Origin: Algoriphagus sp. | Lineage (GTDB): Bacteria > Bacteroidota > Bacteroidia > Cytophagales > Cyclobacteriaceae | Reading direction: 5' to 3' | Length of the DNA: 64,000 nucleotides | NCBI RefSeq assembly: GCF_029254265.1 | Contig: NZ_JAQWXX010000132.1 | Span: 1 to 64,000 of the forward strand | Part shown: in pieces, positions 9,733 through 17,209 of the stretch | How the letters are laid out: every line of letters begins with the position of its first letter | Position numbering within the stretch: the stretch's first letter is position 1 | Position numbers and translations under genes: made by a program | The notes under the pieces: generated by a model | What the model was told of the DNA's origin: nothing | What the model saw: the letters and a program-made list of their open reading frames with translations, nothing else | Database searches by the model: none

Positions 9733-10158
9733 TTAAAAATCGGAGGTTTCAAAAGTGTATTCCTGCATTGCAAAATTCTCTGGGTTGGTAGGGTCACCTT
9801 GAAGAAATTGAACAGTAATCTGTTTATAATTATCGGAGTTTTCAAAATCTCTTAGGTAGATCTCAGCACATTTTCTGGCTAAAACTTCAGGTTGATTCCC
9901 AAGGATAAGTGGATCCCCATTTTCGAGTTTGAGAAAAATGGTAGATTCTACATTGTCATCTGTTTTGTTGGTGCTCAAGTTGACACTCATACTTTGGAAG
10001 TCACCCAATTGTCTAATTTCATCCGAGGGAAGGAAGCCTTCCCCGATCATGGATTCCATTCCTTTAGCAGCAAACTTGATTAGACCTTCAGGATTGCAAG
10101 AGCAAGAACCTAAAAGCAATAGTAAGGGCAGAAGAAAAATCAAATTTGAAGTTTTCAT
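9733..10158 (-). CDS. Hypothetical lipoprotein
   Basis: A 141-residue protein with a clear lipoprotein signal (LLLLLGSC at residues 13-20). The mature part contains a stretch resembling a short alpha/beta domain but no recognisable family motif. It is first or second in the small minus-strand group ending with the HAD gene. It is real by length, lipobox and tight spacing; function unknown. Confidence 0.65.
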   Translation of the reverse strand: MKTSNLIFLLPLLLLLGSCSCNPEGLIKFAAKGMESMIGEGFLPSDEIRQLGDFQSMSVNLSTNKTDDNVESTIFLKLENGDPLILGNQPEVLARKCAEIYLRDFENSDNYKQITVQFLQGDPTNPENFAMQEYTFETSDF

Positions 10159-10201
10159 TAATTTGGTTTAGATGAAATTGAAACTTCAAATTAATAAAAA
10201 A

Positions 10202-10624
10202 TCAGGAAGAAGCTTTTTCCACCAATAGCACGACCCTGAATTGGTCTGGGTCAATTCGAATATTGGTGGCAGGATAAGGAGTCACATCAATTAGTTTTAT
10301 AGCATAATCTCCCACTTTTGCCTGAACAGGTAAGCCTGACACATTTGGCTCTGTAGATAATTTCAACACGCTTTCCTTCCCTTTTTGATTGATCAGTAAT
10401 TCTACTTCTACAAATCCAGCCCAAATGCAAGTGACATCGGATGGACACCTGGATTCATTGGGATAGGCATTGAATGTGATGGAAAGGTTTTCGCTACAAT
10501 AGTTTACTGTATCGAAAACTTGTATTGAGATTTCTTCTCCCATCGCTGCATCGACACAATCAGGGTCTTGTACACATGAAAAGAATAGTGAAACTGAAAG
10601 TAGGAAAAGCATTAGGGGTTTCAT
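10202..10624 (-). CDS. Hypothetical cysteine-containing lipoprotein
   Basis: A 140-residue protein with lipobox SVSLFFSC at residues 10-17. After the lipidated Cys there are five further cysteines, at about residues 23, 43, 59 and 65 and nearby (CVQDPDC, NYC, RCPSDVTC), suggesting disulfides in the periplasm or outside. The middle CPSDVTCIWAG block is like that of small secreted proteins of unknown role in other Bacteroidetes, which is a recollection rather than a search. It lies 43 bases upstream of the preceding lipoprotein gene and may start that transcript. Confidence 0.65.
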   Translation of the reverse strand: MKPLMLFLLSVSLFFSCVQDPDCVDAAMGEEISIQVFDTVNYCSENLSITFNAYPNESRCPSDVTCIWAGFVEVELLINQKGKESVLKLSTEPNVSGLPVQAKVGDYAIKLIDVTPYPATNIRIDPDQFRVVLLVEKASS

Positions 10625-10763
10625 AGTGGTGGAAAATTACCAAATAAGACGAAAGCTGAGTGGATTAAGTTTTTTATAAAAGTGTATAAGTGAAAACATG
10701 AGCTTATTTTTCTCAATTCATAGTTTCCGATTTGTGTCGTTTTGTTCTAGAGCTGTACAAATA

Positions 10764-10790
10764 AAAAAGGCAAGCATGTAAGACTTGCTT
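10764..10790 (-). terminator. Terminator of the truncated tRNA-Ala copy
   Basis: On the minus strand GCAAG...CTTGC forms a short stem followed by CTTTTTTATTT. It is the weaker partner of the terminator after the intact tRNA-Ala. Confidence 0.5.
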
Positions 10791-10833
10791 TCGGGGGGAG
10801 TCGAACCGATGACCTTCCCGCTGGCTAGCGGGA
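10791..10833 (-). pseudogene. 3' fragment of tRNA-Ala carrying an 18-bp palindrome
   Basis: On the minus strand this reads the 18-base near-palindrome TCCCGCTAGCCAGCGGGA (10816-10833), then AGGTCATCGGTTCGACTCC, which is identical to the variable loop and T-arm of the neighbouring intact tRNA-Ala. The D-arm, anticodon and acceptor 5' strand are missing, so it cannot be a tRNA. The palindrome replaces everything 5' of the variable loop. Confidence 0.7.
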
Positions 10834-10861
10834 CATTTTAGTCTCAGAGCAGCGCTACAAA

Positions 10862-10890
10862 TAAAAAAGGCAAGCCGATAGACTTGCCTT
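10862..10890 (-). terminator. Intrinsic terminator of tRNA-Ala
   Basis: On the minus strand AAGGCAAG / CTTGCCTT forms a stem with loop TCTATCGG, followed by TTTTATTT, directly after the tRNA 3' end. Confidence 0.75.
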
Positions 10891-10892
10891 GG

Positions 10893-10966
<74 letters not shown>

Positions 10967-10983
10967 TTTATTGTGACGTTTAA

Positions 10984-11025
10984 GGCTCTAGCCTCCCGAT
11001 AGCTATTGGGATGAGCTAATCCCCC
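10984..11025 (-). pseudogene. 5' fragment of tRNA-Ala interrupted by an 18-bp palindrome
   Basis: On the minus strand this reads GGGGGATTAGCTCA, identical to bases 1-14 of the intact tRNA-Ala, then an inserted near-palindrome TCCCAATAGCTATCGGGA, then GGCTAGAGCC, which continues the D-arm. Nothing like the anticodon or T-arm follows before the intact tRNA begins 17 bases downstream. The insertion lies in the D-loop and is related in sequence to the palindrome in the 3' fragment at 10816-10833. Confidence 0.7.
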
Positions 11026-11076
11026 ATTTTATGGTTTGCAAATATAGACCTCAGTTTCTTGTTTACAAGAGAATAT

Positions 11077-11697
11077 TTACTCTGTCGAATAATTTATTCT
11101 AGTTAGAATGCTTCGGCCCAGAGTGACCTCATCGGTAAACTCAAGTTCGCCACCAACAGGAATTCCTCTTGCTATCGTACTTACTTTTATTGATTTTTCC
11201 TTTAACCTTTTGGCTAGATAAAAGGAAGTAGTATCTCCTTCCATCGTAGCAGAAAGAGCCAAAATAACTTCTTGAACCGGTTGATCTTGTTGAGCTTTTT
11301 CGATTCGTTCCATTAAGGATTCTATTTTCAATTCTTCCGGACCTATCCCCTGAATTGGAGAAATGACACCACCAAGAACATGGTATTTCCCTGAGAATTG
11401 GTTGGTATTTTCAATGGCTAAGACGTCTCGAATATCTTCGACCACACAGATTAGACCTCCATCTCTTCTATGACTAATACAAATACTACACTCTTCTGCA
11501 TCTGAAATATTGTGACAAGTTTTACAGTACTGGATTTCAGTTCGCATCCGCGTAAGGGCTAAAGCAAGCGCTTCAGTGTTCACTTCATTTTGCTTGAGTA
11601 GATGTAGCGCAAGTCGCAATGCAGTTTTTTTTCCTATTCCAGGAAGTCTGGAGATTTCGGTTACCGCGTCTTCGATGAGTTTGGAGGGTAAGTTCAC
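11077..11697 (-). CDS. recR: Recombination protein RecR
   Basis: RecR works with RecF/RecO to load RecA at gapped DNA. The 206 residues show the full family order: helix-hairpin-helix LPGIGKKTALRLALHLL near residues 18-34, a C4 zinc finger (CKTCHNISDAEECSIC) near 58-73, and a Toprim domain starting ICVVEDIRDVLAIE. Length is as in other RecR proteins. It begins 14 bases after the clpS stop and is probably cotranscribed with it. Confidence 0.95.
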   Translation of the reverse strand: MNLPSKLIEDAVTEISRLPGIGKKTALRLALHLLKQNEVNTEALALALTRMRTEIQYCKTCHNISDAEECSICISHRRDGGLICVVEDIRDVLAIENTNQFSGKYHVLGGVISPIQGIGPEELKIESLMERIEKAQQDQPVQEVILALSATMEGDTTSFYLAKRLKEKSIKVSTIARGIPVGGELEFTDEVTLGRSILTRINYSTE

Positions 11698-11711
11698 TAG
11701 ATAGGGATTAA

Positions 11712-12005
11712 TTAAACTATTGCAGCTTGGATTCCAGCGTCTAAAATAGCTTCACATAGAGGTTTTAACTCTTCATAACCTCCTTTTTTCACAGCACATT
11801 TCCCTTTATAATGAATAATTAGGGTGCATTGCTCTGCTTGTTCGACAGTATGCTTGCAAACTTTTACCAAAATATTGGCAACATGATCAAAGGTGTTGAA
11901 ATCATCATTATAAACAACCAAATCATAGGCGTCCAAATCGACTAATTCCTCCACTAATACTTCTTCTTCCTCAAACATCGGATGGGTTGTGTTCATTTGA
12001 TTCAT
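11712..12005 (-). CDS. clpS: ATP-dependent Clp protease adaptor ClpS
   Basis: ClpS delivers N-degron substrates to ClpAP or ClpCP. After an acidic flexible N-terminus (EEEEVLVEELVDLD) the conserved core is present: VVYNDDFNTFDHVANIL (the YNDD pocket), then the AEQCTLIIHYKGKCAV block with the substrate-pocket histidine. 97 residues is normal. Two starts are possible, ATG at 12005 or at 11996. A -7-like box TAATTTTG ends only four bases before the first ATG, so either the transcript is leaderless or the second ATG is used. Confidence 0.92.
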   Translation of the reverse strand: MNQMNTTHPMFEEEEVLVEELVDLDAYDLVVYNDDFNTFDHVANILVKVCKHTVEQAEQCTLIIHYKGKCAVKKGGYEELKPLCEAILDAGIQAAIV

Positions 12006-12009
12006 TTTG

Positions 12010-12017
12010 CAAAATTA
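12010..12017 (-). promoter_or_regulatory. Candidate -7 box abutting clpS start
   Basis: On the minus strand TAATTTTG matches the Bacteroidetes TAnnTTTG -7 element, four bases before the first clpS ATG. No clear -33 TTTG is visible at the expected distance. Confidence 0.4.
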
Positions 12018-12057
12018 AGAATATTAGACAACTTAGCGAACCGTCAGCTCCTCATTT

Positions 12058-13500
12058 ATGAATCCCCAAATAGTTCTCGTAGTAATCTCATGTTATTTCT
12101 TACTGCTTTTTCTGATTTCCTGGTTTACATCCAGAAAAGTTTCTGCTGACACTTTTTTCACAGGGGATCGCCAGTCACCCTGGTTTTTGGTCGCTTTTGG
12201 AATGATCGGAGCATCGCTTTCCGGAGTGACTTTCATTTCTGTACCAGGTGAAGTAGGTAATTCTAACTTCTTTTACTTTCAAGTTGTTTTAGGCTATACC
12301 TTGGGATATTTCACTATTGCCAAGGTTTTACTTCCACTCTATTACCGTTTAAACCTGGTTTCGATTTACTCTTATCTCGAGGATCGATTTGGATTTTGGT
12401 CTTATAAGACCGGTGCTTTTTTCTTTATTCTCTCCCGGACTTTAGGTTCATCACTTCGGGTCTTTCTAGTCGCTTCAGTATTGCAGTTGATTCTTTTTGA
12501 TTCCCTTGGTATTCCATTTTGGGTTTCTGTATTGATTACAGTAGGGTTGATTTGGCTTTATACCCATCGTGGAGGAATTAAAACGGTGGTTTGGACAGAT
12601 ACACTTCAGACTTTCTTTATGCTCGCTGCAGTGGTGGTTTGTATTGTTTTGATTGGCAACGAATTGAATTTCGAGGGTGTCAAGGACTATTTCACCGCAG
12701 TATCCAATGATCCTAGATCGAAGATTTTCAACTGGGATTGGAAAGCAGGTACCAATTTTTTCAAACAGTTTATCTCCGGGGCTTTCATTACTATTGTGAT
12801 GACTGGATTGGATCAGGATATGATGCAGAAAAATCTGACTTGTAAGAACATCGGAGATGCACAGAAGAATATGTTCTGGTTTACCATCATTTTGGTATTC
12901 GTTAATTTACTTTTTCTCTCTCTTGGGGTGATGCTTTATTTGTATTCGGAGACAAATGGAATTTCGCTTCCTGCTAAAACAGATGAGCTGTTTCCGATGC
13001 TGGCAACGCAGCATTTTTCTGCATTTGCAGGGATTGTTTTTGTACTCGGAATTACTGCTGCAGCCTATTCAAGTGCAGATTCTACTTTGACCGCATTGAC
13101 CACTTCCTTTTGTATTGATTTCTTGGAGCTTGAGCGAAAATATCCTGCGGAAAAGCGAGTGAGTATCCGCAAAAAAGTCCACTTGGTATTTACTTTTGTG
13201 ATGTTTTTAGTGATCCTTTTATTCCATTGGATTAATGATCAAAGCGTGATCAATTCGGTATTTATAATTGCGGGTTACACCTATGGCCCCCTTTTGGGCT
13301 TGTATTCATTTGGGCTTTTTACAAAATGGCAGGTTCAAGATCGCTGGGTGCCATACATTGCAGTAGCGGCTCCCGTTTTGGCTTATATCATTAGCTCAAA
13401 TTCAGAGGCTTGGTTTTGGGGCTATAAATTTGGCTTTGAAGTTTTGATTTTGAACGGTCTCCTGATGTTTACTGGATTGTTTTTGCTTCGCAAAAAATAA
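12058..13500 (+). CDS. Sodium:solute symporter (SSS family)
   Basis: A 480-residue inner-membrane transporter with about 13 hydrophobic segments, fitting the SSS family (sodium-coupled uptake of sugars, amino acids, urea-like or other solutes). Family features are the N-terminal WFTSRKVSADTFFTGDRQSPW, GMIGASLSGVTFISVPG near residue 50, and the GITAAAYSSADSTLTALTTSF block near residue 340 that carries sodium-site serines. It is divergent from clpS with a 52-base gap and abuts the convergent ATL gene with no spacer. Substrate unknown. Confidence 0.92.
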   Translation: MNPQIVLVVISCYFLLLFLISWFTSRKVSADTFFTGDRQSPWFLVAFGMIGASLSGVTFISVPGEVGNSNFFYFQVVLGYTLGYFTIAKVLLPLYYRLNLVSIYSYLEDRFGFWSYKTGAFFFILSRTLGSSLRVFLVASVLQLILFDSLGIPFWVSVLITVGLIWLYTHRGGIKTVVWTDTLQTFFMLAAVVVCIVLIGNELNFEGVKDYFTAVSNDPRSKIFNWDWKAGTNFFKQFISGAFITIVMTGLDQDMMQKNLTCKNIGDAQKNMFWFTIILVFVNLLFLSLGVMLYLYSETNGISLPAKTDELFPMLATQHFSAFAGIVFVLGITAAAYSSADSTLTALTTSFCIDFLELERKYPAEKRVSIRKKVHLVFTFVMFLVILLFHWINDQSVINSVFIIAGYTYGPLLGLYSFGLFTKWQVQDRWVPYIAVAAPVLAYIISSNSEAWFWGYKFGFEVLILNGLLMFTGLFLLRKK

Positions 13501-13839
13501 TTAGATCGAGAGTTCAATCTCAGGATTCCAAAAATGCTTTTCAAAATTTAGGATCTGATCATTCTCGATTTTCACACCTTCTTTTTCAAGTAATTCCTGC
13601 ATTGCGGTCGGGCTGGAAAAATGGTTTTTTCCTGTTAATAAACCGACTCGATTTACTACGCGATGGGCAGGTACATCGGCCATCGTATGGGCTGCGTTCA
13701 TGGCGTATCCCACCATTCGAGCTCCACTTTTCAGCCCCAGATAGTGAGCGATTGTGCCGTAGCTGGTGACTCTGCCTTCGGGGATTAATCGTACCACTTG
13801 GTACACTAAATCAAAGTAATTAGGCTTTTCTCCTTTCAT
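13501..13839 (-). CDS. Alkyltransferase-like (ATL) protein, MGMT family without active cysteine
   Basis: A 112-residue relative of the C-terminal DNA-binding domain of O6-methylguanine methyltransferase. Conserved are VYQVVRLIPEGRVTSYGTIAHYLG, ARMVGYAMNA and the active-site strand, but that strand reads VPAHRVVNRVG: Ala stands where MGMT has Cys (PCHRV). ATL proteins bind O6-alkylguanine without repairing it and hand the lesion to nucleotide excision repair. The gene starts 20 bases inside the end of the mscS-like gene. Confidence 0.88.
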   Translation of the reverse strand: MKGEKPNYFDLVYQVVRLIPEGRVTSYGTIAHYLGLKSGARMVGYAMNAAHTMADVPAHRVVNRVGLLTGKNHFSSPTAMQELLEKEGVKIENDQILNFEKHFWNPEIELSI

Positions 13840-14713
13840 CGGACCAGTTGATTATTGCTTGGTTTATGGCGTTTTTCGCACTTTTTTCAATTGCTTTTTC
13901 ACCTGATTTAATTGGGAATTGGAAACGGATGACTAGACTTTCTGGCTTCCGCTCCAGGACATTTAATTGAGCACCGTCCACAAAAACCCGATCAGAAAAT
14001 GGAGCCAATTCTTTGGAAAGGGATGACTCTAATTCATTTAATTGGACATTTGAATGAAAAGGAATTTCTGAATCAATAATAACTTGATGTGAGTCATTTT
14101 TGGAGTAATTCACCACATCTGAACTGAAAATCATGTTGTTTGGCACCAATATAATTTCCCCCGTTTCTCCTTTCAATACCAAATTGACCAAAGTGATATC
14201 TCGAATAAAACCTGTATTCTTTCCAACTGTAATTTTATCGCCAATCTCCAATTGTTCAGAAAACATAATGATTAATCCGTTGACAATATTAGTAATGTAG
14301 TCTTTGGTCAAAAGTGCAATGGCTGCAGCGACAATAGTGATGCTAGTCAGAAACTCCAAGGGTTTAATGTTGAAGGCTAGCATAATTGCTATCAGCAATA
14401 TATTCACGTTCAGAATCCAGCTGATCCGGTCAATTCCAATCATAAAGTTTGGCTGAACTTTGTGATCATCAGTTTTTTGAAGATAAAATTTCAAAACTGC
14501 AATCCTTCCTAAAGAAATAATGAGGTTTGCACTTAGTAAGAAGATTAAAGCTCGGAGTCCTGCTTGGATGAAAACGCTTTCTGAAATGTATCTAGTCAAA
14601 AAGGAATTTCCTTCATACAAAAATTCCAATCCGAATAGAATAGCTAGTTTAATGAAGAAGTTTCTTCTCCTTACATTTTCCTTACTCTTTATGATCGATT
14701 TAAGTTGGTTCAT
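13820..14713 (-). CDS. MscS-type mechanosensitive channel
   Basis: A 297-residue inner-membrane channel. After about four hydrophobic segments the pore-lining helix and the conserved MscS beta domain follow: TIVAAAIALLTKDYITNIVNGLIIMFSEQLEIGDKITVGKNTGFIRDITLVNLVLKGE and VPNNMIFSSDVVNYSKN. Such channels open on membrane tension and release solutes after osmotic downshock. The pore region has fewer glycine/alanine repeats than E. coli MscS, so conductance may differ. The end overlaps the ATL gene start by 20 bases. Confidence 0.88.
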   Translation of the reverse strand: MNQLKSIIKSKENVRRRNFFIKLAILFGLEFLYEGNSFLTRYISESVFIQAGLRALIFLLSANLIISLGRIAVLKFYLQKTDDHKVQPNFMIGIDRISWILNVNILLIAIMLAFNIKPLEFLTSITIVAAAIALLTKDYITNIVNGLIIMFSEQLEIGDKITVGKNTGFIRDITLVNLVLKGETGEIILVPNNMIFSSDVVNYSKNDSHQVIIDSEIPFHSNVQLNELESSLSKELAPFSDRVFVDGAQLNVLERKPESLVIRFQFPIKSGEKAIEKSAKNAINQAIINWSDERRKA

Positions 14714-14772
14714 GCCTTTTTTTAAAAATTAAGCCTAATTTTAGGAATAATACGAGACAAATTTTAATTAGT

Positions 14773-15450
14773 ATGAGCAGAAATATAATCATAACTGGAG
14801 CAGCAGGAAATCTTGGAACAGCCGTAGTAGAAAAGTTTAAGCGTGAAGGTTATCATATCATTGCTTTGGTACAGCCTAATAAAGATGAACAAGTAGAGGA
14901 GGCAGACGATATCTACGAGGTGGATGTGACTGATGAAAATGCTGTGGCTGAATTCATTAAGGAATATCAACTCCAATATGGTGAATTGGATGCGCTGGCA
15001 ATGATCGTTGGAGGATTTGCAATGGGATCTATCTCAGAGACTAGTCAGGATGATTTTGAAAGCATGTTCAAGCTTAATTTTTTCAGTGCTTTTCATTTGG
15101 TAAAAGGATTTTTGCCAATCATGAAAAATCAGAAAAAAGGAACAATGCTATTTGTCGGGGCTCGTCCGGCATTACAATTAGAAGATGCAGTCGGCAAACT
15201 CGCCTATGCAATGAGTAAGAAGTTAATTTTCGATTTGGCGGAAATAGTCGGAGAGGAAACCAAAGAGACTTCAATTCGATCCCATATCTTTGTGCCAAGT
15301 ATTATAGATACTCCGCAAAATAGAGAGTCGATGCCTGATGCGGACTATAGTAAGTGGGTAACTCCAACCGATATCGCAGAATCCATGCATTTCGCAGTGA
15401 ATACTCCAGCACTTCAGAATACTACCTTCAAACTTTACGGTGAGGTCTAA
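14773..15450 (+). CDS. Short-chain dehydrogenase/reductase (SDR)
   Basis: A 225-residue cytosolic oxidoreductase. The cofactor motif is TGAAGNLGTAVV (residues 8-19, TGxxGxxG), the acid after strand 2 appears as EVDVTDENAV, and the catalytic Tyr/Lys pair is probably YAMSKK near residues 144-149; the usual upstream Ser is part of FVGARPALQ, where it is not obvious. Length is slightly short for a classical SDR. An NTF2-like secreted protein gene follows 11 bases later. Substrate unknown. Confidence 0.82.
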   Translation: MSRNIIITGAAGNLGTAVVEKFKREGYHIIALVQPNKDEQVEEADDIYEVDVTDENAVAEFIKEYQLQYGELDALAMIVGGFAMGSISETSQDDFESMFKLNFFSAFHLVKGFLPIMKNQKKGTMLFVGARPALQLEDAVGKLAYAMSKKLIFDLAEIVGEETKETSIRSHIFVPSIIDTPQNRESMPDADYSKWVTPTDIAESMHFAVNTPALQNTTFKLYGEV

Positions 15451-15461
15451 CTTATTTTAAG

Positions 15462-15923
15462 ATGAGAATTAAACTAATTTTAGCATTTGTATTTGCTTCT
15501 TTTTTTTCAAATATCTGCCTAGCCCAAACTGCTGAGCAGGAAGTTAAACATGTGATCGAATCTCTTTTTGATGGAATGAGAACCAAAAATACGGATCAAA
15601 TTGCTGCTGTTTTCTCGGGAGATGCGATTATGCAGACCATTGCCATGTCAGCTGATGGACCTCAAGTTAACTCGGGCTCTGTTCCGGATTTCTTAAACCG
15701 GATAGGTACAACACCAGCAGATACCCAACTTGATGAACGGATTTTAGATTATCAAATCAAAATAGATGGTCCAATGGCAACTGCCTGGACTCCTTATGAG
15801 TTTTATGTCAATGGTGATTTTAGTCATTGTGGGGTGAATTCCTTTCAGTTGGTCAAATTTGCCGAAGGCTGGAAAATAGTATACATCATTGATACCCGTC
15901 GCAAGGAGCCTTGTAACCCCTAA
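15462..15923 (+). CDS. Secreted NTF2-like (SnoaL-type) protein
   Basis: A 153-residue protein with a signal peptide (residues 1-21, ending NICLAQ) and an NTF2-like cone fold: EVKHVIESLFDGMRTKNTDQIAAVFSGDA near the start and the final strand FQLVKFAEGWKIVYIIDTRR. Relatives are small ligand-binding or lyase-like proteins of uncertain role. It is 11 bases after the SDR gene and 4 before the GreA-like gene, so the three are likely one transcript. Periplasmic location is inferred. Confidence 0.75.
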   Translation: MRIKLILAFVFASFFSNICLAQTAEQEVKHVIESLFDGMRTKNTDQIAAVFSGDAIMQTIAMSADGPQVNSGSVPDFLNRIGTTPADTQLDERILDYQIKIDGPMATAWTPYEFYVNGDFSHCGVNSFQLVKFAEGWKIVYIIDTRRKEPCNP

Positions 15924-15927
15924 GAAT

Positions 15928-16383
15928 ATGAATGAATTAAAGGCAAAGGTTTATGAGACCGCCATATCCAAGGTGAAGGAAAAAATAAAAATGCTTGATG
16001 AAGAACGTCGAGCGATTAATCTTGGGATTCTCGAAGATACCAAAAGTAGTGCAGGAGATAAGTTTGAGACTGGTCGAGAGACTATGACTCAAGATTTGCT
16101 TACAGTTGAAAAACAACTGAAGCAGGCTAAATTTGAGTTTGACGAACTCTGCAGACTCCAATCCATAAAGGGTATATCTCCAACTGTGCAAGAAGGTAGT
16201 TTAGTCCATTTGGGAAATGATATTTTCTTGATTTCTCTTAGTCTTGGTCAGCTTGATGTGGATGGACAAAAGATCTTTTTACTAAGCGAAAGCTCTCCAC
16301 TTGGACAAACTTTGATCGGTCAGAAAAAAGGAAGCGAGGTCAATTTTAGAGGCAAAATGATGAAAATTGAAGGCTTATTTTAA
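15928..16383 (+). CDS. GreA/GreB-like elongation factor family protein
   Basis: A 151-residue protein with an N-terminal alpha-helical, charged region (coiled coil, about residues 1-85) and a C-terminal domain with the GreA/B-like SESSPLGQTLIGQKKGSEVNF signature near residue 120. In this family the coiled coil enters the RNA polymerase secondary channel, but this divergent Bacteroidetes type may not do transcript cleavage. The ORF track starts at 15889; the ATG at 15928 lies just after the upstream stop and gives the expected start. Its stop overlaps the convergent META gene by 4 bases. Confidence 0.75.
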   Translation: MNELKAKVYETAISKVKEKIKMLDEERRAINLGILEDTKSSAGDKFETGRETMTQDLLTVEKQLKQAKFEFDELCRLQSIKGISPTVQEGSLVHLGNDIFLISLSLGQLDVDGQKIFLLSESSPLGQTLIGQKKGSEVNFRGKMMKIEGLF

Positions 16384-16802
16384 TCCTCCTTTGGGATAAA
16401 ACTCATCAATTCTTCTTCTCCATTAAGGAAAGTAAGTTTGTCTTTTCCGATTTTCAGATTTCCCACTTTGCTTAAAGCTCCCAGAAAATCTTGTTCACCA
16501 GTTCCAGGACAAGCTTTTCTGGTTACTGCACCAGGATCGAGTCTGATAGATGATCCTTCAAGAGCAAAACTGCCGGATAGATTGTTACAGCCCGTGAAAC
16601 CTGCTAGTTTTCCGCCTTCAAGAAAATTAAGGGAAGGAACACCATCTGCAAATTGACTTAGATCCAGGCTCTTTCCCATTAGAGAAGACAGTGCCCATGA
16701 ATTTCCCATCAACAGACTTAGAGGGTTTATTGGGTTCAAACTTCCACAGCTACTTACAACAAAGAAAATTAACCCTATACTGAATGACTTGATTGCTTTC
16801 AT
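16380..16802 (-). CDS. META domain lipoprotein (HslJ-like)
   Basis: A 140-residue envelope lipoprotein: lipobox FFVVSSC at residues 13-19, then a META domain with NSWALSSLMG, FTGCNNLSGSFALEGSSIRL and RKACPG. HslJ-type META proteins are linked to heat shock or antibiotic tolerance in other bacteria, but the function here is not known. Single-domain length is normal. Its upstream region is shared with the divergent threonine operon. Confidence 0.85.
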   Translation of the reverse strand: MKAIKSFSIGLIFFVVSSCGSLNPINPLSLLMGNSWALSSLMGKSLDLSQFADGVPSLNFLEGGKLAGFTGCNNLSGSFALEGSSIRLDPGAVTRKACPGTGEQDFLGALSKVGNLKIGKDKLTFLNGEEELMSFIPKED

Positions 16803-16964
16803 GGTGTTTTATTTTGATGGGAAAGTTGAAAATGTAATGATCTAATTTAGCCAAAATTCAGATTAATCGAATTCCCTAAATAAGATCTTATAGTAATAAT
16901 TGCTTCCTTTTTTGATTTTTTTCTAATGTTTGTGCTATTTTTTTCAAAAAACTCTAATGAATTG

Positions 16965-16996
16965 TTTGGCTAATTGGGATTTAGGCAGTAAGATTG
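16965..16996 (+). promoter_or_regulatory. Candidate promoter of the thr leader and operon
   Basis: TTTG (16965-16968), 20-base spacer, TAAGATTG (16989-16996), one mismatch from the Bacteroidetes -7 TAnnTTTG. Transcription would start near 17003, about 13 bases before the leader ATG. Confidence 0.45.
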
Positions 16997-17015
16997 TCAA
17001 GTCAATTTTCCAATC

Positions 17016-17129
17016 ATGGTATTTGCAGCGAAATTTTCTTCCAATGAAACCCAATTTCCGATCTCGGCGACTGGCGCATGCACATTTTTTTCTATGACTA
17101 CCGGAATGTTCACGATGATTACGGGTTGA
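17016..17129 (+). CDS. Candidate thr operon leader peptide
   Basis: A 37-codon ORF 80 bases upstream of thrA, too short for the ORF track. Seven of 37 residues are Thr, and the last 11 codons encode MTTGMFTMITG: four Thr and one Ile, ending in TGA. Thr/Ile-rich leader peptides at this position are the classical sign of ribosome-mediated attenuation (thrL in enterobacteria). A candidate promoter lies directly upstream. Downstream, ACGGG/CCCGT overlaps the last Thr codon and stop, CGGGT can alternatively pair with ACCCG at 17150-17154, and two overlapping GCCT/AGGC hairpins follow. No U-run terminator is visible, so the mechanism may differ from E. coli. Confidence 0.6.
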   Translation: MVFAAKFSSNETQFPISATGACTFFSMTTGMFTMITG

Positions 17130-17174
17130 TCCCGTTCGATCTATAAAGTACCCGCCTCCGAGGCCTGAAAAGGC
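17121..17174 (+). promoter_or_regulatory. Alternative hairpins after the thr leader ORF
   Basis: ACGGG (17121-17125) can pair with CCCGT (17131-17135), or CGGGT (17122-17126) with ACCCG (17150-17154). GCCT/AGGC hairpins at 17154-17164 and 17163-17174 (loop GAAA) share two bases and exclude each other. This switching layout is what attenuators show; no T-run follows. Confidence 0.45.
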
Positions 17175-17209
17175 ATAATCAATTACAGAAATTAATCTCC
17201 AGTTTATTT

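Larger units (their letters stand above)
16803..17209 (+). other. Threonine operon control region
   Basis: A 407-base gap between the divergent META gene and thrA. It holds a candidate promoter (16965-16996), a Thr-rich leader ORF (17016-17129) and small overlapping inverted repeats (17121-17174). The first 160 bases are AT-rich with no recognisable feature. Confidence 0.6.

Noticed and set aside
17078-17146. Alternative leader frame starting ATG at 17078 (MHIFFYDYRNVHDDYG)
   Set aside because: It is rich in Tyr and Asp, not Thr or Ile, and so makes no sense for a thr operon; the frame at 17016 has four Thr codons in its last 11 and a better-placed promoter.
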